A stretch of DNA of 64,000 nt from assembly GCF_030519475.1 (NCBI RefSeq), contig NZ_JAUMKD010000001.1, positions 1,674,001 to 1,738,000 of the forward strand. The letters are read 5' to 3'. Position numbers and translations under genes: made by a program. This DNA is from Micromonospora sp. C28SCA-DRY-2. Its GTDB lineage: Bacteria; Actinomycetota; Actinomycetes; Mycobacteriales; Micromonosporaceae. Positions 1 to 7,040 of the stretch are shown one piece after another. Under the pieces are notes generated by a model, which was given only the letters and a program-made list of their open reading frames with translations, had not been told where the DNA came from and made no database searches. Within the stretch, counting starts at the first letter, position 1, and each line of letters opens with the position of its first letter.

Positions 1-102
1 GGCGCGACGGCCGAGCCGGTAACCCCGCCACAGCGGCCTGGCCGACGCCACAACAACGGTGGCCAGCAGTGCCAGCAGCGCCGCCCAGTAGCCGGCGCTC
101 AT
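1..102 (-). CDS. TadB-like pilus/secretion membrane protein, N-terminal fragment
   Basis: Only the first 34 codons lie in the window. The ATG at 102 overlaps the tadA stop (ATGA), so it is the next gene of the same operon. The visible residues are a hydrophobic stretch (GYWAALLALLATVVVASA) followed by basic residues (R-x3-R-x2-R-x2-LGRR), as expected for the first membrane segment of a TadB/GspF-type inner-membrane platform protein. In tad loci, TadB normally follows the TadA ATPase and anchors it at the membrane. Identity rests on position and hydrophobicity only. Confidence 0.6.
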   Translation of the reverse strand, partial: MSAGYWAALLALLATVVVASARPLWRGYRLGRRA

Positions 103-1310
103 GCCGGTCCCGCCGATCCGGGCCAGGGCTCGCAGAGGATCGGCGGCAGCGCGACGTCGCGTTCCCGCAGCAGTGCCCCGAGCGGCCGGGCGGCCAGGCC
201 GAGCCCGCGTCCGCGTACCCAGGCGGGAACCGCGGTGACCAGCCGTTCCGGGCCCTCGGGGAGCAACAGGCAGATCGACTCCAGCACCCGCTGGCCGGAC
301 CTGCGCCGGACCTGGAGCACCACCTGGAGCGCGGCGGCCACCTGGGCGTGCAGCGCGGCGCGGGGCAGGCCGCCGAGCAGGCCGAGGGCCTCCAGCCGGG
401 CTGGTACGTCCGACGGCGCGTTGGCGTGCAGCGTCCCGGCCCCGCCGTCGTGGCCGGTGTTCAGGGCGGCGAGGAGGTCGACGACCTCAGCGCCCCGGCA
501 CTCACCGACGACCAGCCGGTCCGGCCGCATCCGCAGTGCCTGCCGGACCAGGTCGGTCAGCCCGACCGCACCGGAGCCCTCCACGTTGGCCGTGCGGGCC
601 TGGAGCCCCACCACGTGCGGGTGCACCGGGTGCAGCTCGGCGGCATCCTCCACCAGCACGATCCGCTCGGTCGCGGGCACCAGCCCGAGCAGCGTGTTGA
701 GCAAGGTGGTCTTGCCCGAGCCGGTGCCCCCGGTGACCAGGTACGCCAGCCGGGCCTCGACGAGCGCGGCGAGCACCGGCGCCACCGGCCGTGGCACGGT
801 GCCCTGGCGTACCAGCTCGTCGAGGGTGAACGGCCGCTGGCGGAAGGTGCGCAACGACAGGTACGGCCCGTCGGTCGCCACCGGTGGCAGCACCGCGTGC
901 AGCCGGGTGCCGTCGGCGAGCCGGGCGTCCGCGTACGGGGAGCCGTCGTCCAGCCGCCGGCCGGCACCCGCGGTGAGCCGCTGCGCGAGCCGGCGTACGT
1001 CGTCGACCGAGCCGACCGGCACCGCGACCTGGTGCAGGCCGTGCCCCCGGTCGACCCAGACCCGGGTGCCGTTGACCAGCACGTCGGTCACCTCCGGATC
1101 GGCCAGCAGCGGGGCGAGCGGACCGGCACCGACCAGGTCGTCGCGCACCCGGTCGGCCATCCGCAGCACGGCGTTGTCGCCGAGGACGGCGGCGCCCGGC
1201 TCGGCCCGTACGGCGGAGACGATCGCCGCCGGGGTGACCGGGGCGGCCGTGGCGGCGATCCGCTGCCGGACCCGGGCGGCGAGACCGTCGCCGCCGGCCG
1301 GGCCGGTCAT
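99..1310 (-). CDS. tadA: TadA/CpaF-type secretion ATPase
   Basis: This 403-residue ATPase is the motor for assembly of Flp/tad pili or a related secretion system. The Walker A motif GGTGSGKTT is at about residues 194-202, a Walker B-like RLVVGE at about 265-270, and a histidine-box region (TGHDGGAGTLHAN) follows. These are the hallmarks of the PulE/VirB11/CpaF family. The ATG at 1310 overlaps the ssd stop (ATGA) and is preferred to the GTG at 1319. It acts in the cytoplasm on the TadB/TadC membrane platform, whose first gene follows at once. Length and motifs are normal for actinobacterial CpaF. Confidence 0.93.
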   Translation of the reverse strand: MTGPAGGDGLAARVRQRIAATAAPVTPAAIVSAVRAEPGAAVLGDNAVLRMADRVRDDLVGAGPLAPLLADPEVTDVLVNGTRVWVDRGHGLHQVAVPVGSVDDVRRLAQRLTAGAGRRLDDGSPYADARLADGTRLHAVLPPVATDGPYLSLRTFRQRPFTLDELVRQGTVPRPVAPVLAALVEARLAYLVTGGTGSGKTTLLNTLLGLVPATERIVLVEDAAELHPVHPHVVGLQARTANVEGSGAVGLTDLVRQALRMRPDRLVVGECRGAEVVDLLAALNTGHDGGAGTLHANAPSDVPARLEALGLLGGLPRAALHAQVAAALQVVLQVRRRSGQRVLESICLLLPEGPERLVTAVPAWVRGRGLGLAARPLGALLRERDVALPPILCEPWPGSAGPA

Positions 1311-2410
1311 GCCGCACACGGCACGGGCACGCCGGTGAGGTCGGCGACGATCCGCTGGCAGAGCGCGGCCAGCGGGCCACGGCCGTTGGCCGCCGGCGCC
1401 TCACCCCGTTCCAACCCTCGGCATAGTCCGGGCTCCGGACGCAGCGTGCCGGCGAGCGGCAGCCCGAGCGCCCGCGCCACCTCGGCCGCCCGCAGCCGAC
1501 CCGGGGCGGGGCCACGGACGATCACCGACAGGTCGGCGCAGTGCGCGGCGGCGGCGGACACCACGCGGGCGGCGGCCGCGGTGGCCCGCAGTTCGGCGGG
1601 CACCACGACGAACACCCGGTCGGCCGCCTGGAGCGCGGTCACCGCCGCGTCGTCCAGGTGGCGGGGAAGGTCGACGACCACGAAGTCGCGACCACGCCGG
1701 GCGGCGTCCACGGTGGCCGCCATCGCCGGCACCGGGATGGTGAGCAGATCCCCGCGATCCCAGGAGAGCACCACCAGGTCGCCCCGGCTGGGCAACGACC
1801 GCACCAGCGCCGGGGCGTCCACCCGGCCGTCCGCGTCGGTGAGCGCCGGCCAGCGCAGCCCCTCCAGCTGTTCCCAGCCGAGGACCAGGTCGAGCCCGCC
1901 CCCTAGCGGATCCGCGTCGACCAGCAGGGTGCGCAGCCGGGCCCGGGCGGCGGTGACCGCGAGCCCACCGGCGAGGATGCTGGCGCCGGCGCCGCCGCGC
2001 CCGCCCAGCACCGCGGTGACCCGCGCCTCGCCGTTGCCGGCCCGGTCGGGGCCGCACTCGGCGAACCGGTCGACCAGCCACGGTTCGGCGGCGGGCAGGG
2101 TGGCGACGTGCTCGGCGCCGATCAGTTCGGCGACCTGCCAACCGGGGTCGAGTTCGCCGGACCGGCCCACCAGGACCAGCCGGGGCCGCTGCGGCAGCCG
2201 CGCTCGCAGGCAGGGTTGCGCCTGGTCGCAGCCGACCAGCACCAGCGGCGCGGGCAGCCAGCGGGTCCGGGCGGCCACCGGGTCGGCGGCGAGTTCCACC
2301 TCGACGTCGCCCGCCGCGGCGAGTCGGAGCAGGTCGTCGAGGAGTTCACCGTCCGAGGTGACGACCAGCGGCAGGCGCCGGTGCGCTGAGACGGAGGTAC
2401 GGGGCGGCAT
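1307..2410 (-). CDS. ssd: Ssd/CpaE-like septum-site/pilus localisation protein
   Basis: A 367-residue protein of the CpaE/MinD-like family, called Ssd in mycobacteria and usually encoded before tadA. The N-terminal half resembles a degenerate receiver domain (LPLVVTSDGELLDDLLRLAA). The C-terminal half is a ParA/MinD-type fold with a degenerate P-loop, GGRGGAGAS, at about residues 136-144 that lacks the usual lysine, followed by LLVDADPLGGGLD. The start at 2410 is chosen because GGAGG lies 5 nt before this ATG; an in-frame GTG at 2452 has poorer spacing. It probably positions the tad machine or affects septation, as reported for the mycobacterial homologue. Confidence 0.85.
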   Translation of the reverse strand: MPPRTSVSAHRRLPLVVTSDGELLDDLLRLAAAGDVEVELAADPVAARTRWLPAPLVLVGCDQAQPCLRARLPQRPRLVLVGRSGELDPGWQVAELIGAEHVATLPAAEPWLVDRFAECGPDRAGNGEARVTAVLGGRGGAGASILAGGLAVTAARARLRTLLVDADPLGGGLDLVLGWEQLEGLRWPALTDADGRVDAPALVRSLPSRGDLVVLSWDRGDLLTIPVPAMAATVDAARRGRDFVVVDLPRHLDDAAVTALQAADRVFVVVPAELRATAAAARVVSAAAAHCADLSVIVRGPAPGRLRAAEVARALGLPLAGTLRPEPGLCRGLERGEAPAANGRGPLAALCQRIVADLTGVPVPCAA

Positions 2411-2707
2411 CGCGGCCTCCAACGGTCGGCGGGGGTTGCTGACCGCCGACACTGCTCCCCGTTCCGCGCCGCCCGCCGTCCGCGTACCGCCGCCTGTGGA
2501 CGACGCGACGCCCTGTGGACAACGCCCACCGAACCAGTCGATCTGCTATGCGCTGCTGCTCGTGGCCCGGCGCCCGCACGTCGACCGGGCGGTCCTGCGG
2601 GCGCTGCTCCGACACCGCGCGGGCGGGCTCGCCGCCGACGAGAGCCGCCCGTGCCCGGCCACCGCACCAGCCGGCCGCCCGTCGACCCCGCCGGCCGGCC
2701 AGCCCGA
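2411..2707. other. intergenic region with two CTGTGGAC repeats
   Basis: No convincing gene is seen in this stretch of about 300 bp upstream of ssd. It holds two CTGTGGAC words about 20 bp apart. One extends to TGTGGACAA (2515-2523), which is the complement of the actinobacterial DnaA-box consensus TTGTCCACA. The open frames on both strands are GC-skew shadows. Confidence 0.4.
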
Positions 2708-3010
2708 TCAACCCTCCCGCGCCATCCGGTACTGGTCGGCCAGGTCGGCGGCGAGCCCGTCGAGCCAGGGCCGAGCGTCGGACCGGGTGACGTCGAACCG
2801 ACCCCGAAGCCGGAACGCCGCGAGGAACGTCTCCGCGACCAGTTCGTCCGCGGCCGGCACACCGAGGCGTCGGGCCAGGCGACGATGGATGCGCCGCGCG
2901 TGCCGGTCGATGATCGTCCCGAAGATCTCGGAGTCCAGCGCGGACCAGGCGATGATGTCGGCGTCTGTCAGTGCGCTGTCGTCGGCAGTCGTCCGCCGCA
3001 GGAGTCGCAT
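2708..3010 (-). pseudogene. truncated ECF sigma factor (region 2 only)
   Basis: The 100-residue product matches the first half of the intact sigma factor at 4105-4719 very closely. Shared stretches include RHA-x2-IHR-x-LARRLGVPAAD, LVAETFLAAFR and DARPWL. It stops after region 2 and has no region 4, so it cannot bind a -35 element in the usual way. The ATG at 3010 has GAGAGG 6 nt upstream, exactly like the intact copy. The upstream sequence is also duplicated: the GAACC of the ECF-type -35 remains, but the -10 differs. I read it as a decayed tandem duplicate. A surviving small sigma-like regulator cannot be excluded, because the remaining frame is intact. Confidence 0.75.
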
Positions 3011-3095
3011 GGTGGGCCTCTCACGGAAAGAGCGTCATCGGTGCTCGCATCCCGCTCGCGGGGCGGGTTCTCGGCTTCGGCCATGCCGCTCGGGC

Positions 3096-3134
3096 GCGTG
3101 CCGGGCCTCCGGGCGGCGCGGAGACCCGGCACGC
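3096..3134 (-). terminator. hairpin after the CU044-type gene
   Basis: A 15-bp stem with one mismatch (GCGTGCCGGGCCTCC at 3096-3110 against 3120-3134) and a 9-nt loop. It lies about 30 bp after the stop at 3165 and before the truncated sigma gene, so it probably ends the sigma/CU044 transcript. There is no clear T run. Confidence 0.5.
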
Positions 3135-3164
3135 CCCGCGGCGACCGGCCGCTGGGAGCGGACG

Positions 3165-4112
3165 TCAGGCCGGCTGGCCGACTCGGTCGACGATGGCGAC
3201 GGCCAACACGGCCGACCCTCCGGCCGGGCCGCCCACGCCGAGGAAGGTGTGGGTCTCGGGGTGGAAGACGAGCACGATTTCGCCCGGGCCGTTCGTCGAG
3301 GACCAGGTGACGCCGATGCCCGGCCGGCCCGCGGCGTCCTTGGCGGACGGCACGGCTTGCAGGTCCGGCATCGTCGCCGCGGCCTCGTAGAGCGCGGCCC
3401 GGGCCCGGGGGCGCAGGTAGCTGTCGCTGAGGTAGTGGAGGACGTCCTTGCCGAGGGCATTGGCGTCGCCCGGGTCCCCGCTGGCATTCTTCGCCAGGAA
3501 GGCCCGCATCGCGGCGGCGTCGGTGGGCAGGTCGGCGCGGTAGGCGGGCTCCGGGGTGCACGGCTCGGTCTCGCCCGGCACCACCGTGTTCCCCTTCACC
3601 GGCACCGCCCGCCCGTTCCGGCAGCCGGGAACGACCCATTCCGTACGCCCGGCGGCAGCGGTCTCGACGATCAGACCGTCCCGCGTCCCGTCCACCGACC
3701 TCCAGCTCTCCCGCAGCTCACTCCCCTCCTGGGAGCGGATGTAGACGAACTGGTCCGGCCGGGGCTCGACGTCGGGCACCCGCAGCGCGGCGACCGCCGC
3801 GTTGCGCAGCACCTGGGTGGCATCGGCCTGTGCGGGCGGCGTGCTGCCACCGAACCGGTCCGGTACGAGCACCAGCGCCGAGGCGATCGCCGCCGCCAGA
3901 CCGACCGCTGCCACCCCGCTGAGCACCAGCCGCCGGGGCGTGCGCCGCGGGCGGGAAGGCATCGGGCGTACGGTGGACGCCGCGGGCGCGGACGATCCGG
4001 CAACCGTCGCGGCCATGGCGGTCGCCAGCCGGCTGCGGGCCGGCGCCAACCGCTCGGCCGCCGGCAGACCGGTCTCCTCGCCGAACTGCTGGAGCAGTCG
4101 CATCTCATCCAT
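3165..4112 (-). CDS. CU044_5270-family membrane protein, probable partner of the ECF sigma factor
   Basis: A 315-residue protein with a cytoplasmic N-terminus (MDEMRLLQQFGEETGLP), one membrane segment at about residues 62-83 and an extracytoplasmic C-terminal domain. This layout and the N-terminal motif match the actinobacterial CU044_5270 family, which is usually encoded directly after an ECF sigma gene and is thought to act like an anti-sigma or sensor. The ATG at 4112 overlaps the sigma stop (ATGGATGA), so the two are translationally coupled. No zinc-binding H-x3-C-x2-C motif is present. The anti-sigma role is inference from topology and coupling. Confidence 0.8.
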   Translation of the reverse strand: MDEMRLLQQFGEETGLPAAERLAPARSRLATAMAATVAGSSAPAASTVRPMPSRPRRTPRRLVLSGVAAVGLAAAIASALVLVPDRFGGSTPPAQADATQVLRNAAVAALRVPDVEPRPDQFVYIRSQEGSELRESWRSVDGTRDGLIVETAAAGRTEWVVPGCRNGRAVPVKGNTVVPGETEPCTPEPAYRADLPTDAAAMRAFLAKNASGDPGDANALGKDVLHYLSDSYLRPRARAALYEAAATMPDLQAVPSAKDAAGRPGIGVTWSSTNGPGEIVLVFHPETHTFLGVGGPAGGSAVLAVAIVDRVGQPA

Positions 4113-4719
4113 TTCCCAGTACCTCCTCGATCGTGCTGGCGGGTGTGCCGCCCAACCGCTCACGGAGCAGCCTGCGGGCTCGGTTGAGTCGTGATCGCAC
4201 GGTGCCGACCGGGATCGACAGTGCGGTGGCGACCTCCTCGTACCTGAGTTCCTCCCAGGCGATCAGCAGCAGCACGTCGCGATCCCCGTCGGAGAGCCGG
4301 GCCAGCGCCTCCAGGAGGGGCCGGCGTAGTGATTGCGCCGTCACCACGGCGGCGACCCGGTTGGCGTGCGACGCCTCGCTCGTCGCGGGGACGTACGCCT
4401 GCCGCAGCCGGTACTCGCGCTCCTCGTTCCGCCGGTGCTGGCCGACGATCCTGGTGGCGATCCCGTACAGCCACGGCCGCGCGTCCGGGTGGGTGGTGTC
4501 GAAACGGTCCCGGCCGCGGAACGCGGCGAGGAACGTCTCCGCGACGAGGTCGTCGGCAGCCGGCACACCGAGGCGCCGGGCCAGGTAACGGTGGATGTAC
4601 GGCGCGTGCCGGTCGAAGATCGCCGAGAAGGCCTCCGGGTCCCGCACCGACCGCTCGATGATCACTGCATCCGTCACCGCACCGACATCGGCGTCCAGGG
4701 GTGGTCTGAGTTCTCTCAC
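4105..4719 (-). CDS. ECF-type RNA polymerase sigma factor
   Basis: A 204-residue sigma-70 family factor. Region 2 spans about residues 32-98 (FSAIFDRHAPYIHRYLARRL, then DARPWLYGIATRI) and region 4 about 134-188 (LSDGDRDVLLL, then IPVGTVRSRLNRARRLL). The GTG at 4719 is chosen because GAGAGG sits 6 nt upstream and the truncated paralogue aligns from the same point; the reading frame itself runs further upstream to 4884. An ECF-like promoter (GAACC-N16-CGGAT) lies just upstream, suggesting that the factor drives its own operon with the coupled membrane gene. The target regulon is unknown. Confidence 0.93.
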   Translation of the reverse strand: MRELRPPLDADVGAVTDAVIIERSVRDPEAFSAIFDRHAPYIHRYLARRLGVPAADDLVAETFLAAFRGRDRFDTTHPDARPWLYGIATRIVGQHRRNEEREYRLRQAYVPATSEASHANRVAAVVTAQSLRRPLLEALARLSDGDRDVLLLIAWEELRYEEVATALSIPVGTVRSRLNRARRLLRERLGGTPASTIEEVLGNG

Positions 4720-4753
4720 ACAGGGCCTCTCGCGGAGTAGGAAAGCGTCACCT

Positions 4754-4783
4754 GTTATCCGCACTCCGCGGAGAGACGGTTCA
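4754..4783 (-). promoter_or_regulatory. ECF-type promoter of the sigma operon
   Basis: On the minus strand, TGAACC (4783-4778) is followed after 16 nt by CGGATAAC (4761-4754). The GAAC-type -35 and the 16-nt spacing fit an autoregulated ECF promoter. The predicted start is about 30 nt before the GTG at 4719. The degenerate copy upstream of 3010 keeps GAACC but not the -10. Confidence 0.55.
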
Positions 4784-4807
4784 CGCGGCGCTCTGGCCAG
4801 CGCGGCG

Positions 4808-5000
4808 TTCCACGATCCGGGACGCGCCTGCGCCACCCGGCTGGTCGCCGGCGGCGTCCCGGTCGACCCGGTGCCGCGGGTCATGGGGTACGCGCAGGCG
4901 TCGACGACGCTGAATCGTTATACACGCTGGGGCCGACCATGCCGCTCGGATCCTGGATACCTTCGCCTCGGCCCCGCTGACGGTCTGCCGACTCGGCGGC
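4808..5000 (+). pseudogene. remnant of a tyrosine recombinase (phage-type integrase) C-terminus
   Basis: Translated residues FHDPGRACATRL, GGVPVDPVPRVMGYAQAST and TLNRYTR clearly recall the end of actinobacterial integrases (consensus HDLRHTYATWLV, VQRVMGH, TTLNRYTH). The catalytic tyrosine of the RYT motif is kept, but the R-H pair of box II is scrambled. After RYTR the match moves to another frame (DHAARILDTFASAPLT, like DRVLDAFADxLLT), so there is a frameshift near 4925-4940. There is no start codon, no N-terminal domain and no upstream gene body. This looks like the scar of an integrated element. Confidence 0.72.
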
Positions 5001-5075
5001 CGAGCCGCCCGGCGAGAGCCTGCCCGCCGGGCGGAGGATGGGGCGTGACCTGCGACGCTGCGTTGTCCGGAAAGG

Positions 5076-5108
5076 GACGACCCCCGTCGGGGGGAGACGG
5101 GGGTCGTC
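5076..5108. terminator. strong 13-bp hairpin
   Basis: A perfect inverted repeat: GACGACCCCCGTC at 5076-5088 pairs with 5096-5108 across a 7-nt G-rich loop. On the minus strand it is followed by CCCTTTCC and on the plus strand by no T run, so it suits leftward transcripts better. Confidence 0.6.
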
Positions 5109-5112
5109 GTGA

Positions 5113-5142
5113 GGTTCGGCTCCGGGGGGGTCGAGCCGAACC
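5113..5142. terminator. second adjacent hairpin
   Basis: GGTTCGGCTC (5113-5122) pairs perfectly with GAGCCGAACC (5133-5142) across a 10-nt loop. With the hairpin at 5076-5108 it makes a tandem terminator between the integrase scar and the structured region to its right. Confidence 0.5.
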
Positions 5143-5148
5143 CACTCA

Positions 5149-5298
5149 GCGGTCACGGGGGGTGCAACCGCCGAGGGTCTGGGCGTTGTCCGAGATATGA
5201 GTTCTCGTCGTGCCGACAAGTCTGCCTGAGCGGACCTGCTCACGTCGAGTGGTGTCGCCTCCACTCGCTGCGAAATCCTGTTCGCAGAGTGTGACCGC
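5149..5298. ncRNA. candidate structured RNA in the ssd/HAD-IB gap (possible Ms1/scr3559 relative)
   Basis: The gap between the sigma operon and the HAD gene holds nested complementarity. An outer stem is GCGGTCAC (5149-5156) with GTGACCGC (5291-5298). Inside are TTGTC/GACAA (5186-5190/5215-5219) with CGAGA/TCTCG (5191-5195/5203-5207), GTCTGC/GCGGAC with a CTGA loop (5220-5235), CGAGTGG/CCACTCG (5246-5252/5261-5267) and CTGCGAA/TTCGCAG (5268-5274/5281-5287). A minus-strand TATGGT at 5376-5371 would give a transcript of about 290 nt ending at the tandem hairpins, but the strand is not certain. Actinobacterial Ms1 RNA (scr3559 in Streptomyces) is known from this same conserved neighbourhood. Assignment to it is inference. 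Confidence 0.4.
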
Positions 5299-5387
5299 CG
5301 TCACGATGCGCGGAGGTTGTGGGGCCGGCCCGTGGGTCGCAGGGGGCATTGGAACCCCGGGCACCCGCCGACCATAGACCATCGGGC

Positions 5388-5393
5388 TAGACT
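5388..5393 (+). promoter_or_regulatory. -10 box of a leaderless promoter
   Basis: TAGACT ends 8 nt before the GTG start of the HAD gene at 5402, and no ribosome binding site is present. Transcription would begin at or next to the start codon. Confidence 0.65.
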
Positions 5394-5401
5394 TTCGCGC
5401 C

Positions 5402-6205
5402 GTGGGCCGAAGTGCCGCTTTTTTCGATCTGGACAAGACAGTCATCGCCAAGTCGAGCGCCCTGGCGTTCGGTCGGCCGTTCTACCGGGACGGCCTGATC
5501 ACCCGGCGTGACGTGGTCAAGTCGGCGTACGCGCAGCTGATGTTCCGGCTGGGCGGCACCGACGAGCAGACCATGGCTCGGACCAGGGACTACCTCGCCA
5601 CGCTCTGCAAGGGCTGGCCGGTGGAACAGGTCCGCCAGATCGTCGCGGAGACACTGCACGAGCTGATCAACCCGTACGTCTACGCCGAGGCCGCCGCCCT
5701 CATCGAGGAGCACCAGGCGGCCGGCCGGGACGTCGTGCTGGTCTCCGCCTCCGGCGAGGAGATGGTCCGGCCGATCGGCGCGCTGCTCGGGGTCACCGAC
5801 GTGATCGCCACCCGGATGGGCGTGGTGGACGGGCGCTACAGCGGCGAGGTGGAGTTCTACGCGGCCGGGCCGAGCAAGGTCGACGCGGTCAGCGAGCTGG
5901 CCACCGCGCGCGGCTACGACCTCGCCGACTCGTACGCCTACTCCGACTCGTACAGCGACCGTCCGCTGCTGGAGTGCGTCGGGCACCCGACGGCGGTCAA
6001 CCCGGACCGGCAGCTGCGCAAGCTGGCGGCGGAGAACTCCTGGCCGGTGCTGGAGTTCCGGCACCCGATCCCGCTGGGTCGGCGGCTGCGCGAGCGCCCC
6101 GCCGTGCCGGTCGCCGCGGCGGCGCTCGGCGTCGGGGTCGGCGTGGCCATCGGCATCGCCTGGTACGGCCGGCACCGCCGCACCCGCACCGCCCCCGCCG
6201 CCTGA
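5402..6205 (+). CDS. HAD-IB family hydrolase, SerB-like phosphatase
   Basis: A 267-residue haloacid-dehalogenase phosphatase of subfamily IB. Motif I is D9-L-D11-K-T, motif II is VLVSAS with S115, the motif III lysine is near K159, and acidic motif IV is YSDSYSDRPLL (D182, D186). A hydrophobic segment at about residues 234-252 followed by RHRR suggests C-terminal anchoring in the membrane. The substrate is not known; relatives in Streptomyces are linked to morphological differentiation. It starts with GTG at 5402 directly downstream of a leaderless -10 box. The gene order ssd, HAD-IB, Fic-like, acs is conserved in actinobacteria. Confidence 0.88.
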   Translation: MGRSAAFFDLDKTVIAKSSALAFGRPFYRDGLITRRDVVKSAYAQLMFRLGGTDEQTMARTRDYLATLCKGWPVEQVRQIVAETLHELINPYVYAEAAALIEEHQAAGRDVVLVSASGEEMVRPIGALLGVTDVIATRMGVVDGRYSGEVEFYAAGPSKVDAVSELATARGYDLADSYAYSDSYSDRPLLECVGHPTAVNPDRQLRKLAAENSWPVLEFRHPIPLGRRLRERPAVPVAAAALGVGVGVAIGIAWYGRHRRTRTAPAA

Positions 6206-6281
6206 CCGGCCCCGGCAGGACGGCGCGGACGACCAGCCAGCGTCCAGACCCAGCGCGCTCGGTCGGGGACGACCGGCCCGC

Positions 6282-7028
6282 TCAGGCGGCGGCGAGGATC
6301 TCGTCGCCGATGGCGGTGAGCTGGTCCGCGCCGACCTCGACGGCCGCCATGTAGTGCCGCAGCCAGGAGCGCAGCCCGTCCGGGGTGCCGGTGGCGAAGG
6401 CACCGGCCGAGCCGACGTACTCCGGCTCCCGCTCGTGGTGGCCCACGTCGACGGCGAGCAGGCCACGCGGGTCGAGACCGCTGGAGAGCAGCACCAGGCG
6501 GGCCGCCCCCCGGGCGACCAGCCCGGAGGGTCCGGCGAACGGGCGCAGGTTCAGCAGCTCGCCGTGCACCACCGCGGCCACCACCAGCGGGGAGACCTTC
6601 GTGCCGCCGGCGACCAGCCCGGCCAGCCCGTCCAGCCGGGTGGCCACCACCGGGTCGGCCACCGGGCGGCCCAGCTCGGCCTCGGCCACCACGTCCCGGG
6701 CGGCGAGCACGTGCAGCTTGGCCAGCGCCTGCCGGGGCGCCTTGGGCCAGAGCTCACTGAGCCCGGGCAGCGCCCCGGCCACCCGCAGCGCCCCCTGCAG
6801 CACCGGCTCGGTCACCGTGCCCGCCCGGACCGCCTCCCGGTCGTGGGCGTACCCCTCCAGGGCCGCGCTGGCCACCGCGGAGCGGAGGCTGACCTCGGCC
6901 GCGACCTGGCCGCCGTGCCGGCGCAGTGCGCGGTGCCGCAGCGCCTGGTCGAAGCGCTCGCGGGCCCGCTCGACGGCGGGGGCGATGTCGGCGAGCTCCA
7001 GCAGCGGGGCGAGCGGGTCGGTGGTCAC
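6282..7028 (-). CDS. degenerate Fic-domain-like protein
   Basis: A 248-residue protein with a Fic-like layout: a SAALEGY segment near residues 55-60 (the place of the inhibitory-helix S/T-x3-E-G motif) and a degenerate active-site loop RPFAGPSGLVAR at 162-173. The Fic motif H-P-F-x-(D/E)-G-N-G-R-x2-R has lost its histidine, acidic residue, asparagine and first arginine, so AMP transfer is unlikely. Databases often label such proteins 'oxidoreductase', with no support in the sequence. It converges on the HAD gene and diverges from acsA. The GTG at 7028 follows a leaderless -10 (TAGCGT). Confidence 0.75.
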   Translation of the reverse strand: MTTDPLAPLLELADIAPAVERARERFDQALRHRALRRHGGQVAAEVSLRSAVASAALEGYAHDREAVRAGTVTEPVLQGALRVAGALPGLSELWPKAPRQALAKLHVLAARDVVAEAELGRPVADPVVATRLDGLAGLVAGGTKVSPLVVAAVVHGELLNLRPFAGPSGLVARGAARLVLLSSGLDPRGLLAVDVGHHEREPEYVGSAGAFATGTPDGLRSWLRHYMAAVEVGADQLTAIGDEILAAA

Positions 7029-7034
7029 CCCGTC

Positions 7035-7040
7035 ACGCTA
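7035..7040 (-). promoter_or_regulatory. -10 box of a leaderless promoter for the Fic-like gene
   Basis: On the minus strand TAGCGT ends 6 nt before the GTG at 7028. No Shine-Dalgarno sequence precedes the start. Confidence 0.55.

Noticed and set aside
2500-2530. Replication origin suggested by DnaA-box words
   Set aside because: Only one full box and one near match; no cluster, no AT-rich region, and no dnaA, dnaN or gyr genes.
2346-2711. A 121-codon minus-strand frame between ssd and the truncated sigma gene
   Set aside because: It overlaps the ssd start region, is Arg/Gly-rich and has no ribosome site.
69-4187. A 1372-codon plus-strand open frame opposite tadA, ssd and the sigma operon
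   Set aside because: It is a composition shadow: it runs across three well-supported minus-strand genes with normal codon positions, and its product is Arg/Pro/Gly-rich without any domain.
5146-5451. A 101-codon minus-strand frame over the structured region before the HAD gene
   Set aside because: No ribosome site or recognisable domain, and it crosses the HAD promoter and start; the base pairing in the region explains its conservation better than coding.
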